A stretch of 64,000 nt of DNA from Balneola sp. (GCA_002720745.1 PBJO01000007.1:463633-527632); one strand, 5' to 3'. Counted from the stretch's first letter, positions 1 through 10,174 are shown. Numbers and translations: made by a program. The notes: generated by a model not told the origin, from the letters alone.

Positions 1-603
1 CATATTTATATCCATAATTGTGGTATTCGAGCCCATTCCTGCCGCAATTTTGGCCGCATTCACCCCTACTATTCCGCCACCTAATACCAAAGTATTTGCA
101 GGAGGAACACCTGGGATGCCCCCCATAAGTATGCCACGCCCTCCCATAGCTTTTTCTAAAAACTTAGCCCCTTCCTGAGTTGCCATTCTACCAGCCACCT
201 CACTCATAGGGATAAGCAAGGGTAAGGATCGATCTGCTTTCTCTACCGTCTCATATGCAATAGCAACGCATTTTGAGTCAATAATCGCATGGGTGAGTGT
301 TTTATCAGCAGCGAAATGAAAATATGTGAACAAAATTTGTCCCTCTTTTATACGGTCATACTCCTCTGCTATTGGCTCCTTTACTTTCATTATCATATCA
401 GAAGCGGCCCACAAAGCATCCACATCGGATTCAATCACAGCACCGGCTGTTATGTACTCTTTATCGGAAAAGCCACTATCCAAACCAGCATTTTTTTGAA
501 CTACTACTTTATGTCCATGTTGAACTAAAGTCACTACACCACCAGGTTGAATAGCTACTCTATTTTCTTGTGGTTTAATTTCCTTGGGAATGCCGATGTT
601 CAT
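1..603 (-). CDS. ald: Alanine dehydrogenase, N-terminal 201 residues (runs off the window)
   Basis: Catalyses reversible NAD-dependent deamination of L-alanine to pyruvate and ammonia. I translated the frame by hand from ATG at 603. It begins MNIGIPKEIKPQENRV, the usual start of the family, and stays open to base 1. Expected catalytic residues are in place: Arg15, Lys75 (in MKVKEP) and His96 (in TYFHFA). The nucleotide-binding glycine motif GGGIVG lies at 175-180. A Shine-Dalgarno-like AAGAGG sits just upstream (about 611-616). The substrate-binding half and most of the Rossmann domain are outside the window. Transaminase-independent alanine metabolism fits with alanine racemase and an AGCS symporter elsewhere in the window, but they are not linked. 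Confidence 0.95.
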   Translation of the reverse strand, partial: MNIGIPKEIKPQENRVAIQPGGVVTLVQHGHKVVVQKNAGLDSGFSDKEYITAGAVIESDVDALWAASDMIMKVKEPIAEEYDRIKEGQILFTYFHFAADKTLTHAIIDSKCVAIAYETVEKADRSLPLLIPMSEVAGRMATQEGAKFLEKAMGGRGILMGGIPGVPPANTLVLGGGIVGVNAAKIAAGMGSNTTIMDINM

Positions 604-627
604 TACTAAGCCTCTTAAATAATTAAG

Positions 628-650
628 GTGGGCTGAATTTTAACGCCCAC
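628..650. promoter_or_regulatory. Inverted repeat in the leader of ald
   Basis: GTGGGC at 628-633 is matched by GCCCAC at 645-650 across an 11-base loop. It lies about 25 bases upstream of the ald start, between ald and the divergent metalloprotease gene. It could be an mRNA leader hairpin or a protein-binding site. No T-tract follows on either side, so it is not a good terminator. Confidence 0.3.
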
Positions 651-788
651 TCATTTAGTGTTTTGATTCTTTAACCCTATTAATGAAATAAGATTAACGA
701 TGGAGAGTGAATTTATTGATGAAAAAAGAAACCTAAAAATACGTTTTTCTCTAAATAAAGCAGTACTGTTTTGTATGGATTTTTTTAA

Positions 789-3332
789 ATGTTTATAATC
801 CGAACACTTAATTTAACCTATCTTATTCTATTTCCCATGACGACTACCTTCTTACCCGCAATTTTTAAGTTCAAACGAATACGTTTTTTTGTCCAAAATT
901 TACTTATTGCCTTGTTTCTTTGCTCCTGCTCAATTAGTGGACAATTAAAGACTACCATTGACTCACCAAAGACAACACCAGATAAACAAACCTCACCTTC
1001 TACCATAACTGATTTCGCAAAAGACATGGATCGGACCGATGAAGGAGTCATTACGGTTATGCAAAAAGGAGAAAAAATTTATTGGGGAATTGCCGATTCC
1101 TTATTAAATAGAGACTTCCTTATGGTTAGTCGTGTAGCGGGCGTACCAAATGGATATTATGGTTTTTATTCAGCTGGAGCTAAAACAGCAGAGCGAGTAT
1201 TACAGTTCAGCAAGGTGCATGATCGCATTTTAATTAAGGAAGTATCTTATGAAAACATAGCCGATAGTACTTTACCTATTTATGAATCGGTAAAGGCTAA
1301 TAATTTTGCACCCATTCTTGCCGCATTTGATCAAGAGTTGTACGACGCAACTAATGGGGTCACAGTTATTGAGCTCAGTGACTTTTTCACTGAAGATATT
1401 GAAGCGATCAGTGGGGTTATTCCCTTTTTACGACGAGAATACCAAGTCAGACGCTTGGATGGTAATAGAAGCTATGTTGAAAGCGTAAAGAGCTTTCCTG
1501 AAAATCTTGAGGTACGTCATGTCCTTACGTACCAAGCTAACAATCCTCCGTCATCATCATCCAATGCTACCTTAAGTATTCGAATGAGTCAGTCTATGGT
1601 ATTATTGCCAAAAGTTCCCATGCAAAAAAGACTTTTTGATTATAGAGTAGGTTGGTTCACCATCAGGCAGATAGATTTTGGTTCTGAGCAACAAAAAGCA
1701 GTTCGAAAAGCTTATATTCGACGCTGGAGACTAGAACCAAGTGATTCTGCAGCCTATTTTAATGGGGAGTTAGTCGAACCCATAAAACCTATCGTCTATT
1801 ATTTAGATCCAGCAACACCCGAAAAATATCGCACCTACATAATCAAAGGTATAGAAGATTGGAATGCCGCATTTGAAGAAGCTGGATTTAAAAATGCTAT
1901 ACAGGCTAAACTTCCTCCCACTCCAAGTGAAGATCCGGATTGGAGTCCAGAGGATATTAGATATTCAACCGTTAGATGGGTTGCTAATGAGATTCGAAAT
2001 GCGATCGGTCCTAGTGTATCAGATCCTAGATCGGGTGAAATCATTGAAAGTGATATTGTGTGGTATCATAACCATATGCGATCCTATAGAAACCGCCTAA
2101 TGATTGAAACAGGTGCTGCCAATCCCGATGCTAGAAAACTCAAACTAGCCGATGATTTGATTGGCGAGACCATGAGAAGGGTAATTTCACATGAAATCGG
2201 TCACGCTTTAGGACTACCCCACAACATGCAGTCCAGTTCTGCCTACCCTGTAGACTCACTGCGATCTGGTAGTTTTACCCAAAAGTATGGCATTGCTACA
2301 ACCATTATGGAATATGCTCGGCAGAACTATGTGGCCCAACCAGGAGATGAAAATATTCGTTTTATCCGTCAAATAGGCCCCTATGATCTCTATTCGGTCA
2401 ATTGGGGATACAGGTTGATTCCAAACGCAAAGACACCTGAAGATGAAAAGGCTACCCTAGATTCATGGATCATAGAAAAATCGGGAGATCCTGTGTATAG
2501 GTTTGCAGGATCAACGGGCTATGACCCATCCGCACAAACCGAAGATTTAGGGGATGATCCTGTTAAAGCAAGCACTTATGGCCTCTTGAATTTAAAGCGA
2601 GTTGTTCCCGAATTAATGGAATGGACCTATACTGAAGGTGAGGGCTATGAGGATCTAGAGGAGATTTATGGAGAACTCATCGTTATGTGGTCACGCTATT
2701 CTCGACATGTTGCAACCAATATTGGCGGGATATATCAAAACAGAAAATCAGCAGATCAATATGGTTTTGTTTATACCCCTGTGAGCAAAGAAAATCAACT
2801 TCGTTCTTTAGAATTCCTAAATGAATATGTTTTTTCTACCCCATACTGGCTCCTGGACACCAACATATTACAAAACATTCAAGCAGCTGGTAGTATTGAC
2901 CGTATACAATCTCTACAGGGCAGATTACTTGGTTCTGTGCTTAATCCAAGCGTCTTACTTCGTATGATTGAATATACAGAACTTGGATCGGATGTATTGC
3001 CCCCAGATGAAATGCTTCATTCTCTTCGCCTTGGAATTTGGAAAGAAATTTATGAAGAGGAAGGAGAAATTGATGTCTATCGACGTACCCTGCAACGCGA
3101 ATATCTTTCACGTTATGAATCTTTCTTAAACATGGATCAAATGGGCAGCAGCAGGAATCCTATAAATCTAAAGAATTCTGACATTCGACCACTAATACGA
3201 ACTGAATTAGCCTTTTTAGAACAAGACTTAAAGCAATATTTAGACAAAAAAATAGAAAATAGCATTCAAAGAGCTCATTTAGAAGATGCTGTTATTCGGA
3301 TTAAACAACTACTAAAGTACAAAAAGGAATAA
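789..3332 (+). CDS. Secreted zinc-dependent metalloprotease, DUF5117/DUF4953 type, probable lipoprotein
   Basis: 847 residues. A metzincin-like zinc site HEIGHALGLPHNM lies at about residues 468-480, with His468, His472 and His478 as ligands and Glu469 as catalyst. This matches the large Bacteroidota-type family with DUF5117 upstream of the zinc site and DUF4953 around it. The N-terminus has a hydrophobic stretch ending LFLCSC, so lipidation at about Cys47 (or Cys45) is likely. The second Met (base 837) may be the true start, since it gives a more normal signal peptide. Neither start has a clear ribosome site. The substrate is unknown. It is monocistronic, divergent from ald, and followed by a gene-poor gap. 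Confidence 0.88.
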   Translation: MFIIRTLNLTYLILFPMTTTFLPAIFKFKRIRFFVQNLLIALFLCSCSISGQLKTTIDSPKTTPDKQTSPSTITDFAKDMDRTDEGVITVMQKGEKIYWGIADSLLNRDFLMVSRVAGVPNGYYGFYSAGAKTAERVLQFSKVHDRILIKEVSYENIADSTLPIYESVKANNFAPILAAFDQELYDATNGVTVIELSDFFTEDIEAISGVIPFLRREYQVRRLDGNRSYVESVKSFPENLEVRHVLTYQANNPPSSSSNATLSIRMSQSMVLLPKVPMQKRLFDYRVGWFTIRQIDFGSEQQKAVRKAYIRRWRLEPSDSAAYFNGELVEPIKPIVYYLDPATPEKYRTYIIKGIEDWNAAFEEAGFKNAIQAKLPPTPSEDPDWSPEDIRYSTVRWVANEIRNAIGPSVSDPRSGEIIESDIVWYHNHMRSYRNRLMIETGAANPDARKLKLADDLIGETMRRVISHEIGHALGLPHNMQSSSAYPVDSLRSGSFTQKYGIATTIMEYARQNYVAQPGDENIRFIRQIGPYDLYSVNWGYRLIPNAKTPEDEKATLDSWIIEKSGDPVYRFAGSTGYDPSAQTEDLGDDPVKASTYGLLNLKRVVPELMEWTYTEGEGYEDLEEIYGELIVMWSRYSRHVATNIGGIYQNRKSADQYGFVYTPVSKENQLRSLEFLNEYVFSTPYWLLDTNILQNIQAAGSIDRIQSLQGRLLGSVLNPSVLLRMIEYTELGSDVLPPDEMLHSLRLGIWKEIYEEEGEIDVYRRTLQREYLSRYESFLNMDQMGSSRNPINLKNSDIRPLIRTELAFLEQDLKQYLDKKIENSIQRAHLEDAVIRIKQLLKYKKE

Positions 3333-3753
3333 GTATAGACTCAATTCACTTAACTTAGCCAACCCCTTGGCCGTTATTTGAACCGAGGCACACAAAAAAG
3401 TACCTTCATACCTATATATTCCTTAGCCTCCAAGTATTCGAGCAAATTCTTTGCTTCATTACGATCTAAGTTCAATTTAGAACATAATAAATCAATCTAT
3501 ACAATCCTTTAGATTTTTCAATTAACTCAAAGTCTAATTTCTGGTAATAGTACACTGGAGGTATTGCTGAATTAATTTTCAATAATCATTACAATTCTTA
3601 ATTATTATGTAGTGTTGAAGATGTGCATAAATTACTAGAGCATTACCACAATGTTAAGGTACTATTGGCTAAAAAAGTATGAAGATACTTGTTTTCTTTT
3701 ATTTATGATTAAAAGGTGGTAGCTTTTAATGCTGTTTAATTAATTGTGCACCA
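3333..3753. other. 421-base gap between the metalloprotease and trkA
   Basis: No intact gene is visible. A small hairpin (GCCAA-CCCC-TTGGC, 3358-3371) follows the metalloprotease but has no T-tract, so it is a poor terminator. A broken reading frame lies on the minus strand (described separately). The last 150 bases are very A/T-rich and must hold the trkA promoter, but I see no convincing promoter boxes. GGTGG at about 3715-3720 is too far from the trkA start to serve as its ribosome site. Confidence 0.6.
3374..3585 (-). pseudogene. Probable decayed gene fragment with a frameshift
   Basis: Two minus-strand frames abut here and together read like one protein. The upstream part (3585 down to about 3472) contains FELIEKSKGLYRLIYYV. 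The downstream part, in another frame, contains NEAKNLLEYLEAKEYIGMK and ends at a stop at 3374-3376. The residue mix looks like real coding sequence, but there is no start codon and a frame change near 3475-3500. I do not recognise the family. It could also be chance open frames in A/T-rich DNA. Confidence 0.33.
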
Positions 3754-5106
3754 TTGAAGATTGTTATAATCGGTACGGGTGAAATTGGATATGACTTAGC
3801 AAGTGTGCTATCCAAGGAAAAACACGATGTGACCATACTCGACCGGGATAAAGAATGCCTACAAAGAGCTACCGAAAACCTTGATGTTTTAACCGTCGAG
3901 GGTAATGCTACATCTGCAAATGATTTAGTAAAGGCTCAAGTTGGTGAAGCTCATATATTAATTGCCGTTACCAGCGTGGATGAAGTGAATATGATTTCGG
4001 CAATGATGGGTAAACGATTAGGATGTGCAACTGTCATTGCGAGAGTTCGCAGTGATGAATTCTCACAAGTCAACGCCCCTCTTTCTCCTAACGATCTAGG
4101 CATAGATGTTATGATTCATCCGGAGTTAATTGCTGCGAAAGAAATTGCTCACCTATTAAAACGTTCAGCTGCTAGTGATGTAATAAATTTAGCAGAAAAT
4201 AGAATGCAGTTGGTCGGTATCCGATTGGACAAACACTCTCCTCTATTAGGTATAACTTTAATAGAATATGCTCAAATGTATGCTCAAGCAATCTTTCGTG
4301 TTGTTGCAATTGGCAGACTCGGACACACGCTTATTCCTAGTGGTTCTATTAAAATGCAAGCATTTGACCAAATTTTTATTTTGGCTAGAACCGAAGACAT
4401 TCCTGGACTTATAGCCAGCACAGGTAAAAAAGAAACCGAACTTAGTAGAATAATGATAGCAGGAGGATCGGCTATTGGTCGTATGATTGCGCGCCTATTG
4501 TGTTCGGATGAAAGAAAAAAATGGAGTGTAAAACTAATTGAACCTAATTTTGAACAGGCTAATGAACTTGCAGTTGAGCTAAAAAATGCCATGGTTCTCC
4601 ATGGAAACCCAACCGATCCAGATCTATTAGCTACTGAAGGTATAGGTGAAATGGATGCATTTGTAGCAGTTACAGATGATGAAGAATCAAATATTATTTC
4701 CTGCCTAATGGCCAAACATCTCAAAGTAAAAAAAACCGTTACTTTGGTTTCTAAACCCGACTTCATTCCCCTCAGTCAAACCATTGGGTTAGATGCAGTG
4801 ATTAATAAAAAAGTAGCTGCTTCTAATGAAATTCATCGATATGTACGCAAAGGAAAAGTAATTTCTGTGACTGAATTAAGAGGTATTAAGGCAGAAGTAA
4901 TTGAATTACAAGCAGGTAACCATTCGAAAATTACCAAAAAATCATTGAATAAATTGCAATTACCCGATGGGTGTGTTATTGGTGGAGTGTTACATGATGG
5001 AAAGGTAGAAATAGCAACTGGTATTACTCAAATAGACACAGGCGATCGCGTGATGGTTTTTTGCCTGCCGGAAGCAATAGATAAAATCAGTCAATTATTC
5101 CAGTAG
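3754..5106 (+). CDS. trkA: Trk potassium uptake system, peripheral NAD-binding regulator TrkA
   Basis: Cytoplasmic gating ring of the Trk potassium transporter. At 450 residues it has the full-length double arrangement: two RCK modules, each a Rossmann TrkA-N domain plus a TrkA-C domain. The first dinucleotide motif is GTGEIG at residues 7-12, followed by an acidic residue at the end of strand 2 (TILDRD). A second, looser copy begins near IMIAGGSAIG, about residue 235. The start codon is TTG. trkH begins 4 bases after the stop, so the two are co-transcribed and form the complete transporter. Confidence 0.95.
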   Translation: MKIVIIGTGEIGYDLASVLSKEKHDVTILDRDKECLQRATENLDVLTVEGNATSANDLVKAQVGEAHILIAVTSVDEVNMISAMMGKRLGCATVIARVRSDEFSQVNAPLSPNDLGIDVMIHPELIAAKEIAHLLKRSAASDVINLAENRMQLVGIRLDKHSPLLGITLIEYAQMYAQAIFRVVAIGRLGHTLIPSGSIKMQAFDQIFILARTEDIPGLIASTGKKETELSRIMIAGGSAIGRMIARLLCSDERKKWSVKLIEPNFEQANELAVELKNAMVLHGNPTDPDLLATEGIGEMDAFVAVTDDEESNIISCLMAKHLKVKKTVTLVSKPDFIPLSQTIGLDAVINKKVAASNEIHRYVRKGKVISVTELRGIKAEVIELQAGNHSKITKKSLNKLQLPDGCVIGGVLHDGKVEIATGITQIDTGDRVMVFCLPEAIDKISQLFQ

Positions 5107-5110
5107 TATA

Positions 5111-6625
5111 ATGGCTAATGGTACCATATCTAGCTTACATCGCCCAAAAATTAATTTTTTAGTGGTATTGGGTATATTAGGAGCCTTTATATTTTTTTTA
5201 GGCTTCGCTCTACTTTTACCCGTTGGTATCGATTTAATTTATTCAGAGGATACCTGGCACAGCTTCCTTATTTCAGCAGGTATAGCATTTATTTCTGGCG
5301 GTTTACTTTGGTGGCTCTTCAAGCCTACTGAAGAGATACGTATACGTGAAGGTTTCATGGTAGTTGCTTTAACTTGGATTACTCTATCGCTTGTAGGGGC
5401 TTTACCTTTTATCATATCAGGTATTTTGCCGTCTTATACCGATGCCGTTTTTGAAACAATGAGCGGTCTCACTACTACAGGATCTACGATTATGGGTGGA
5501 ACTACCTCCTCTGGATTTCAAAATCCTACTATAGAATCTCTACCGCATAGCTTTCTATTTTGGCGCTCCTTAGCTCAATGGCTTGGGGGAATGGGTATCA
5601 TCGTTCTCTCATTAGCTATTTTACCTTTATTGGGGATTGGCGGAATGCAGCTTTTCCAGGCTGAATCTCCTGGGCCTACTGCGGACAAATTAACACCAAG
5701 GGTTCAGGAAACGGCTAAACTACTATGGGTGGTATATGTTGCATTAACTGTCCTAGAATTTATGTTATTATGGTTGCACCCTGCAATGAATTGGTTTGAT
5801 GCACTGAACCATGCTTTTACTTCTCTAGCCTCTGGTGGATTTTCTACCAAAGATGCTAGTATAGCAGCCTTCGATTCTGTCTATATCGACATAATTATTA
5901 CTCTATTTATGTTCTTATCCGGAATTAACTTTGCCATGCATTTCCGACTCTTCAAAGGTGACTTGGATACATTTTTTAACAATCGAGAAACACGCTTTTA
6001 CACCTTAATTACCTTTATCGGAATCATGATAATTACTTTTTCACTTTGGTATTTTGATGGTCGAACATTTTTAGAGGCTCTCCAATATGGTAGCTTCCAA
6101 GTAGTTGCAATAATTACTACGACTGGATATGTTACGGATGATTATGAACTGTGGTATACTTTTGGAGCATCAATTCTCCTACTTTTCTTTTTTACAGGAG
6201 CCAGTTCTGGATCTACAAGTGGTGGTTTAAAAATGGTTAGATGGATGATACTTATTCGTAACCTTGGGCGCGAAATTAAACAAATCATTCATCCAAGGGC
6301 AATTATACCTATTCGTATTGGTGATCAAGCAATTGAACTCAGTATACAACGAACTGTGTTAAGTTTTTTCATACTATATATCCTAATTTTTGGATTTGGT
6401 GTTATATTAATAAGCCTTTTTGGCTATGATTTAATGTCAAGTATTGGAGCAAGTATTGCTGCTTTAGGAAATATTGGGCCTGCTTGGGGTGAATTCGGCC
6501 CAACAGATAATTTTGCTCAATTGCCTTATGCTGCAAAATGGATCTTTATCGTTTTTATGATGGTTGGGCGTCTAGAATTATTTACGGTAATTATATTGTT
6601 CTCCCATTCTTTTTGGAAGCAGTAG
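5111..6625 (+). CDS. trkH: Trk potassium uptake channel subunit TrkH
   Basis: Inner-membrane ion-conducting subunit, 504 residues, strongly hydrophobic throughout. All four selectivity-filter loops of the SKT family can be seen, each with its glycine: LTTTGSTI, LASGGFST, ITTTGYVT and AALGNIGP. Glycine at each site is the potassium-selective pattern. It is paired with trkA directly upstream. It ends 27 bases before the convergent MMPL gene. Confidence 0.95.
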   Translation: MANGTISSLHRPKINFLVVLGILGAFIFFLGFALLLPVGIDLIYSEDTWHSFLISAGIAFISGGLLWWLFKPTEEIRIREGFMVVALTWITLSLVGALPFIISGILPSYTDAVFETMSGLTTTGSTIMGGTTSSGFQNPTIESLPHSFLFWRSLAQWLGGMGIIVLSLAILPLLGIGGMQLFQAESPGPTADKLTPRVQETAKLLWVVYVALTVLEFMLLWLHPAMNWFDALNHAFTSLASGGFSTKDASIAAFDSVYIDIIITLFMFLSGINFAMHFRLFKGDLDTFFNNRETRFYTLITFIGIMIITFSLWYFDGRTFLEALQYGSFQVVAIITTTGYVTDDYELWYTFGASILLLFFFTGASSGSTSGGLKMVRWMILIRNLGREIKQIIHPRAIIPIRIGDQAIELSIQRTVLSFFILYILIFGFGVILISLFGYDLMSSIGASIAALGNIGPAWGEFGPTDNFAQLPYAAKWIFIVFMMVGRLELFTVIILFSHSFWKQ

Positions 6626-6652
6626 TAACCAAGTATAAAGAGAAAATAGAAA

Positions 6653-9139
6653 CTAAAGTTTACCCCTAATTTCTAGCCACTGTAAAAGAGCTGGTAAAAA
6701 AGTGAGAGAAGTCAGTAGGGTCATACCTATTCCTAGTACTGCCATGATGCCCAAAGATTGTAAACCAGGATGAGCTGTAAATAATAAACCAGCAAAGCCA
6801 AGCATAGTAGTGAATGATCCCATGGTGATGTGTTGCCCAGTGCTAGCTAAAACCACCGCTAAACGTCCTTTACCTTCTTCTTTATATCGATAAACCAAGT
6901 GTACGCCACTATCTTCACCAATACCAAGGATAGCAGGTAGTACCACCAAATTATAAAAGTTAAACTGAAATCCTGTGAGTAGCATTATTCCAAATAGAAA
7001 TAACAATCCAACCAACAGAGGTAACATCGCAATAATAGACCACTTGATAGATCGAAAGGTAAAAAGCATGAATATAAAAACAATAGCAAAAGTAGCCCCT
7101 ATCATATAAGGACTTTCTGATCGCATCAAGTCCAGCATTGAGGCGGCTACGATACTTGTACTAGCAGCGTATTTTATTTTTCCATTAGGTAAAACTATTT
7201 CGGAAATATCATCTTTGAAGGCTATAGACTTTTTACCGTCGGATAACCCAACCGAGGGATATACAATGACAAACCGTCCTATTTCACCATCTTTGGATAT
7301 AAATTGAGTTTGCAAGTATTCTGGTATCTGTTCAATAGTGAGTGCGGAAGTTGTCTGTGATGCTTTAAGAAGTTTTTCAAAATCCTCCGAGTTTTGATTT
7401 GCTAATAATGGATCCTCTAAAAGCCCACGAATATATTTTATTTTTTTTAGCTTAGATTCTTTTTTTGCTTCATTTAAGGGAAAGCGCTCTTGTAAAGCTT
7501 CAATGCTCGCAATAGTTGGGCTAATAGTATCTATATTGGCTCGTTGTCGTAAGACCTCTAATAAATGCTGAACTTGCTTGTCATCATCAGCAATAATATA
7601 GGCCGGATTTCTTTTTGTACCCGTACTAACCTGCCCGGATAGCTTACTAAACTTTTCGTATTTGGGGTATCGAGGCTCTAGTTTACTAAAATCATATTGA
7701 AACCGGAGATTTCCCGCGTTTACTAAAACTACCCCTGCAGTAACAATTCCCAAAAGCACTACGCTTTTATAAAATGGATAAACTCGGGTAGCATATACTT
7801 TAGTAACTTTACGTGTTGAAAATAGAATCAAGTTGTGCCTCTCCAGCACTACTAAAATGGAGGGGAGTAAGTATAGCATAGACAACAAGGCGAATAATAT
7901 TCCCACACCTGAAATAAAACCAAATTCAGAAAACCCTCTAAAATCAGCCAATATCAATACAAAGAGTGCAGCAGCGGTAGTAAGTGCGCTGACAATAATA
8001 GCTTCACCCGTAGTCTCATGAGTAGTTAAAATGGCTTGCTGAATACCCAATCCTTCAGAACGTAGCTCGATATACCGGGCATAATAGTGTATACCATAGT
8101 CTATCCCAAGTCCAAAAAGAATCACAAATAGAACAGATGTCATGGTATTTAGCATACCTAATACGAAATAAGTCAAACCAAATGTCCACAACAAACTACT
8201 TATCAAAGGAATTCCTATGATTAACACGGGCAATGGCATCCTTATGACATGATCCATAAAGCTATGCGCGTTATCAGTACCCCTTCGATAATGTAAATAT
8301 TTCTTTAGGAAAAAGTATAGCATTACCAATAAAATAACACTACTAATTCCAGATGCAAAACTACCTACTACATCACTCATGATGGATGTTAATTCCTCTA
8401 GGTGTCGCTGCAACCTTCCCCCATGGTAGACCTTCATTTGAGTATGATAGTCCGTTGGTTTCATTTCAGTTAATAAGCTGTCATACTCGGCAAACATATC
8501 ATCTAGAAACTGAATATCACTCTTAGAACCTGTAGGATAGAAATTCAGTACCATAATTGTACTATCTTCATTTAGCGGGTATTCAGAAGGTACAATGGAT
8601 GCATAGGAAGCTCTGAAATCCTCTACATCAGATTCTTCTTCTTTAAGATCGTCCTCAAAGCCTAGATCAAAATAAAAAGGATTTGCCTTTTCTTTAGCCA
8701 GTTGAATTTCATCATTTAACCATTTTATTAAGTCGGCCAACTCTTTTTCACTTGCCAAGTAAAGGGCATTATCTTGTATGAATTCGGTGTCTTTGGTGTA
8801 CTCTACTCTTTCAAAATAACCTTCATTATACCGAGGGTAAAATAGTGCTAAACTTTTTGGAATAAGTTCTTCTGCAAATCGTTTATTAGCTTGAAAATCA
8901 GGGCTCTTAATAACCACCTGCATAGCAGTTTCCCCGCCAACCATATCCTTGAGTTCATTCAATGCTTGCACATTAGGATGACTTTTTGGCAATAAATTAG
9001 CTAGATCGGTATCTACTTTTAATTGAAGTGCATAGTAGCCTCCCACACAAGACAAAATGAAAGCTCCCAATAAAACTTTATATGGGTGATAAATATTGAT
9101 TTTGAGTAATGGGGTGAGCCAATTCAGAATAAACTTCAT
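6653..9139 (-). CDS. RND/MMPL-family inner-membrane transporter
   Basis: 828 residues. The layout is typical of MMPL/HpnN-like exporters: a first membrane helix at about 23-43, a large periplasmic loop, a block of membrane helices, then a second helix-loop-helices repeat ending near the C-terminus. GLGIDYGIHYYAR and GIGEDSGVHLVYR are the matched helix-4-type motifs, with acidic residues that would carry protons. Members move lipids and hydrophobic compounds; HpnN moves hopanoids. It lies 103 bases downstream of a DUF3047 gene on the same strand and may be co-transcribed with it. Substrate is unknown. Confidence 0.85.
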   Translation of the reverse strand: MKFILNWLTPLLKINIYHPYKVLLGAFILSCVGGYYALQLKVDTDLANLLPKSHPNVQALNELKDMVGGETAMQVVIKSPDFQANKRFAEELIPKSLALFYPRYNEGYFERVEYTKDTEFIQDNALYLASEKELADLIKWLNDEIQLAKEKANPFYFDLGFEDDLKEEESDVEDFRASYASIVPSEYPLNEDSTIMVLNFYPTGSKSDIQFLDDMFAEYDSLLTEMKPTDYHTQMKVYHGGRLQRHLEELTSIMSDVVGSFASGISSVILLVMLYFFLKKYLHYRRGTDNAHSFMDHVIRMPLPVLIIGIPLISSLLWTFGLTYFVLGMLNTMTSVLFVILFGLGIDYGIHYYARYIELRSEGLGIQQAILTTHETTGEAIIVSALTTAAALFVLILADFRGFSEFGFISGVGILFALLSMLYLLPSILVVLERHNLILFSTRKVTKVYATRVYPFYKSVVLLGIVTAGVVLVNAGNLRFQYDFSKLEPRYPKYEKFSKLSGQVSTGTKRNPAYIIADDDKQVQHLLEVLRQRANIDTISPTIASIEALQERFPLNEAKKESKLKKIKYIRGLLEDPLLANQNSEDFEKLLKASQTTSALTIEQIPEYLQTQFISKDGEIGRFVIVYPSVGLSDGKKSIAFKDDISEIVLPNGKIKYAASTSIVAASMLDLMRSESPYMIGATFAIVFIFMLFTFRSIKWSIIAMLPLLVGLLFLFGIMLLTGFQFNFYNLVVLPAILGIGEDSGVHLVYRYKEEGKGRLAVVLASTGQHITMGSFTTMLGFAGLLFTAHPGLQSLGIMAVLGIGMTLLTSLTFLPALLQWLEIRGKL

Positions 9140-9242
9140 TCAATAAAGGTACGAATTTCGAAATTAAAGTGGTGCTTGTACTAACAACCGTATTGAAGAA
9201 TAAAACTAACTATAACTAATAAATCATTTGGGCATAACTTGA

Positions 9243-10088
9243 TCAGTCATGTCCTAATGGATAAAACCCAATGTCATCATAGTCAGCTTTAGTAGAATCA
9301 CTGGTGGAATCACCATCACTTAGTATAAGAATTGCAAGCGGGGTAGTTGGCATTATTTCTCCAAATAGTCGTTCATAGTCATCCTTTAGATTGCGTGAAA
9401 ATAACAACCATTCTCCAGTTGGCTTATTCGTTTCCCCCGTTCCAACCACAACAATTTTTTGATTACCAAAAAATGTAGAAATCTCTGTCCCTATAGGTAA
9501 ACTACTGCTCCAAGTATATCGTATGCTCTGTGGAACATCTTTTACTAAAGCCATCCTTTTTACTTTGAAAACGATATAAATACTAGCGGCCGTGTCATTT
9601 AATTTATTGTCTCCTTCATTCGCTCCTGCAGGAACATCCCAAATTCTCCATTTCCATGAAAGAATTGGGGTATTGTTAAGGTTTAAATTGGTAACTTGAT
9701 GTAATGGAAAATTAAGATGTTTTGCAATAACCCCATTAAACCGTAAGAATTTATTCACTTCATTCATTGAACTTTCTTCTTCTGTAATTTGGTACAAATA
9801 ATCATTTTTTATTTCCTCAGGATAAAAGTAAGGTCGGTTAACACCTCTTTGCTCAAACCAATTATAAGGTAATTGCCCAAGGCTATCGCTCTCAAAATCT
9901 TCGACTATTAGGCCACCTGTTTCAGAGATGGTTAAGCTTTGAATATATTTTGTATCTTGTGCCATTGAGTTATCTGATACCATAATAAACCAAGAAAGAA
10001 AAAAAACAACAGCACATAAGTTCAATACGCTGGGATACTGATTCTGCATTAATTTAAAAAAAGAACTATAAAAAGTTGTAATGGTCAA
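9243..10088 (-). CDS. DUF3047 family exported protein
   Basis: 281 residues. An N-terminal hydrophobic segment ending near SMAQD suggests a cleaved signal peptide; an internal Met14 is an alternative start. The body matches the DUF3047 pattern as I know it: FESDSLGQLPYNW, the central LSWKWRIWDVP block and the C-terminal DYDDIGFYP. The function of the family is not known. It resembles a beta-sandwich ligand-binding domain, which is inference only. It sits upstream of the MMPL transporter on the same strand, so a role as periplasmic partner is possible. Confidence 0.75.
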   Translation of the reverse strand: MTITTFYSSFFKLMQNQYPSVLNLCAVVFFLSWFIMVSDNSMAQDTKYIQSLTISETGGLIVEDFESDSLGQLPYNWFEQRGVNRPYFYPEEIKNDYLYQITEEESSMNEVNKFLRFNGVIAKHLNFPLHQVTNLNLNNTPILSWKWRIWDVPAGANEGDNKLNDTAASIYIVFKVKRMALVKDVPQSIRYTWSSSLPIGTEISTFFGNQKIVVVGTGETNKPTGEWLLFSRNLKDDYERLFGEIMPTTPLAILILSDGDSTSDSTKADYDDIGFYPLGHD

Positions 10089-10174
10089 ATTAAATCTTTT
10101 GAGTATAATAATTGGTCATTTTTCAAACGGTAATCGTGAGTAAATAGCCCCATAAGTAAGGAACATATAATATC

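Noticed and set aside
289-554. Plus-strand open frames at the start of the window
   Set aside because: They lie antisense to alanine dehydrogenase, whose minus-strand frame matches the family from the start codon.
4284-4766. 160-codon minus-strand frame inside trkA
   Set aside because: The trkA frame has full family motifs through this region; the antisense frame has a random-looking Ser/Ile-rich composition.
9154-9165. AATTTCGAAATT palindrome upstream of the MMPL gene
   Set aside because: Short A/T-rich palindromes arise easily by chance, and nothing else supports an operator there.
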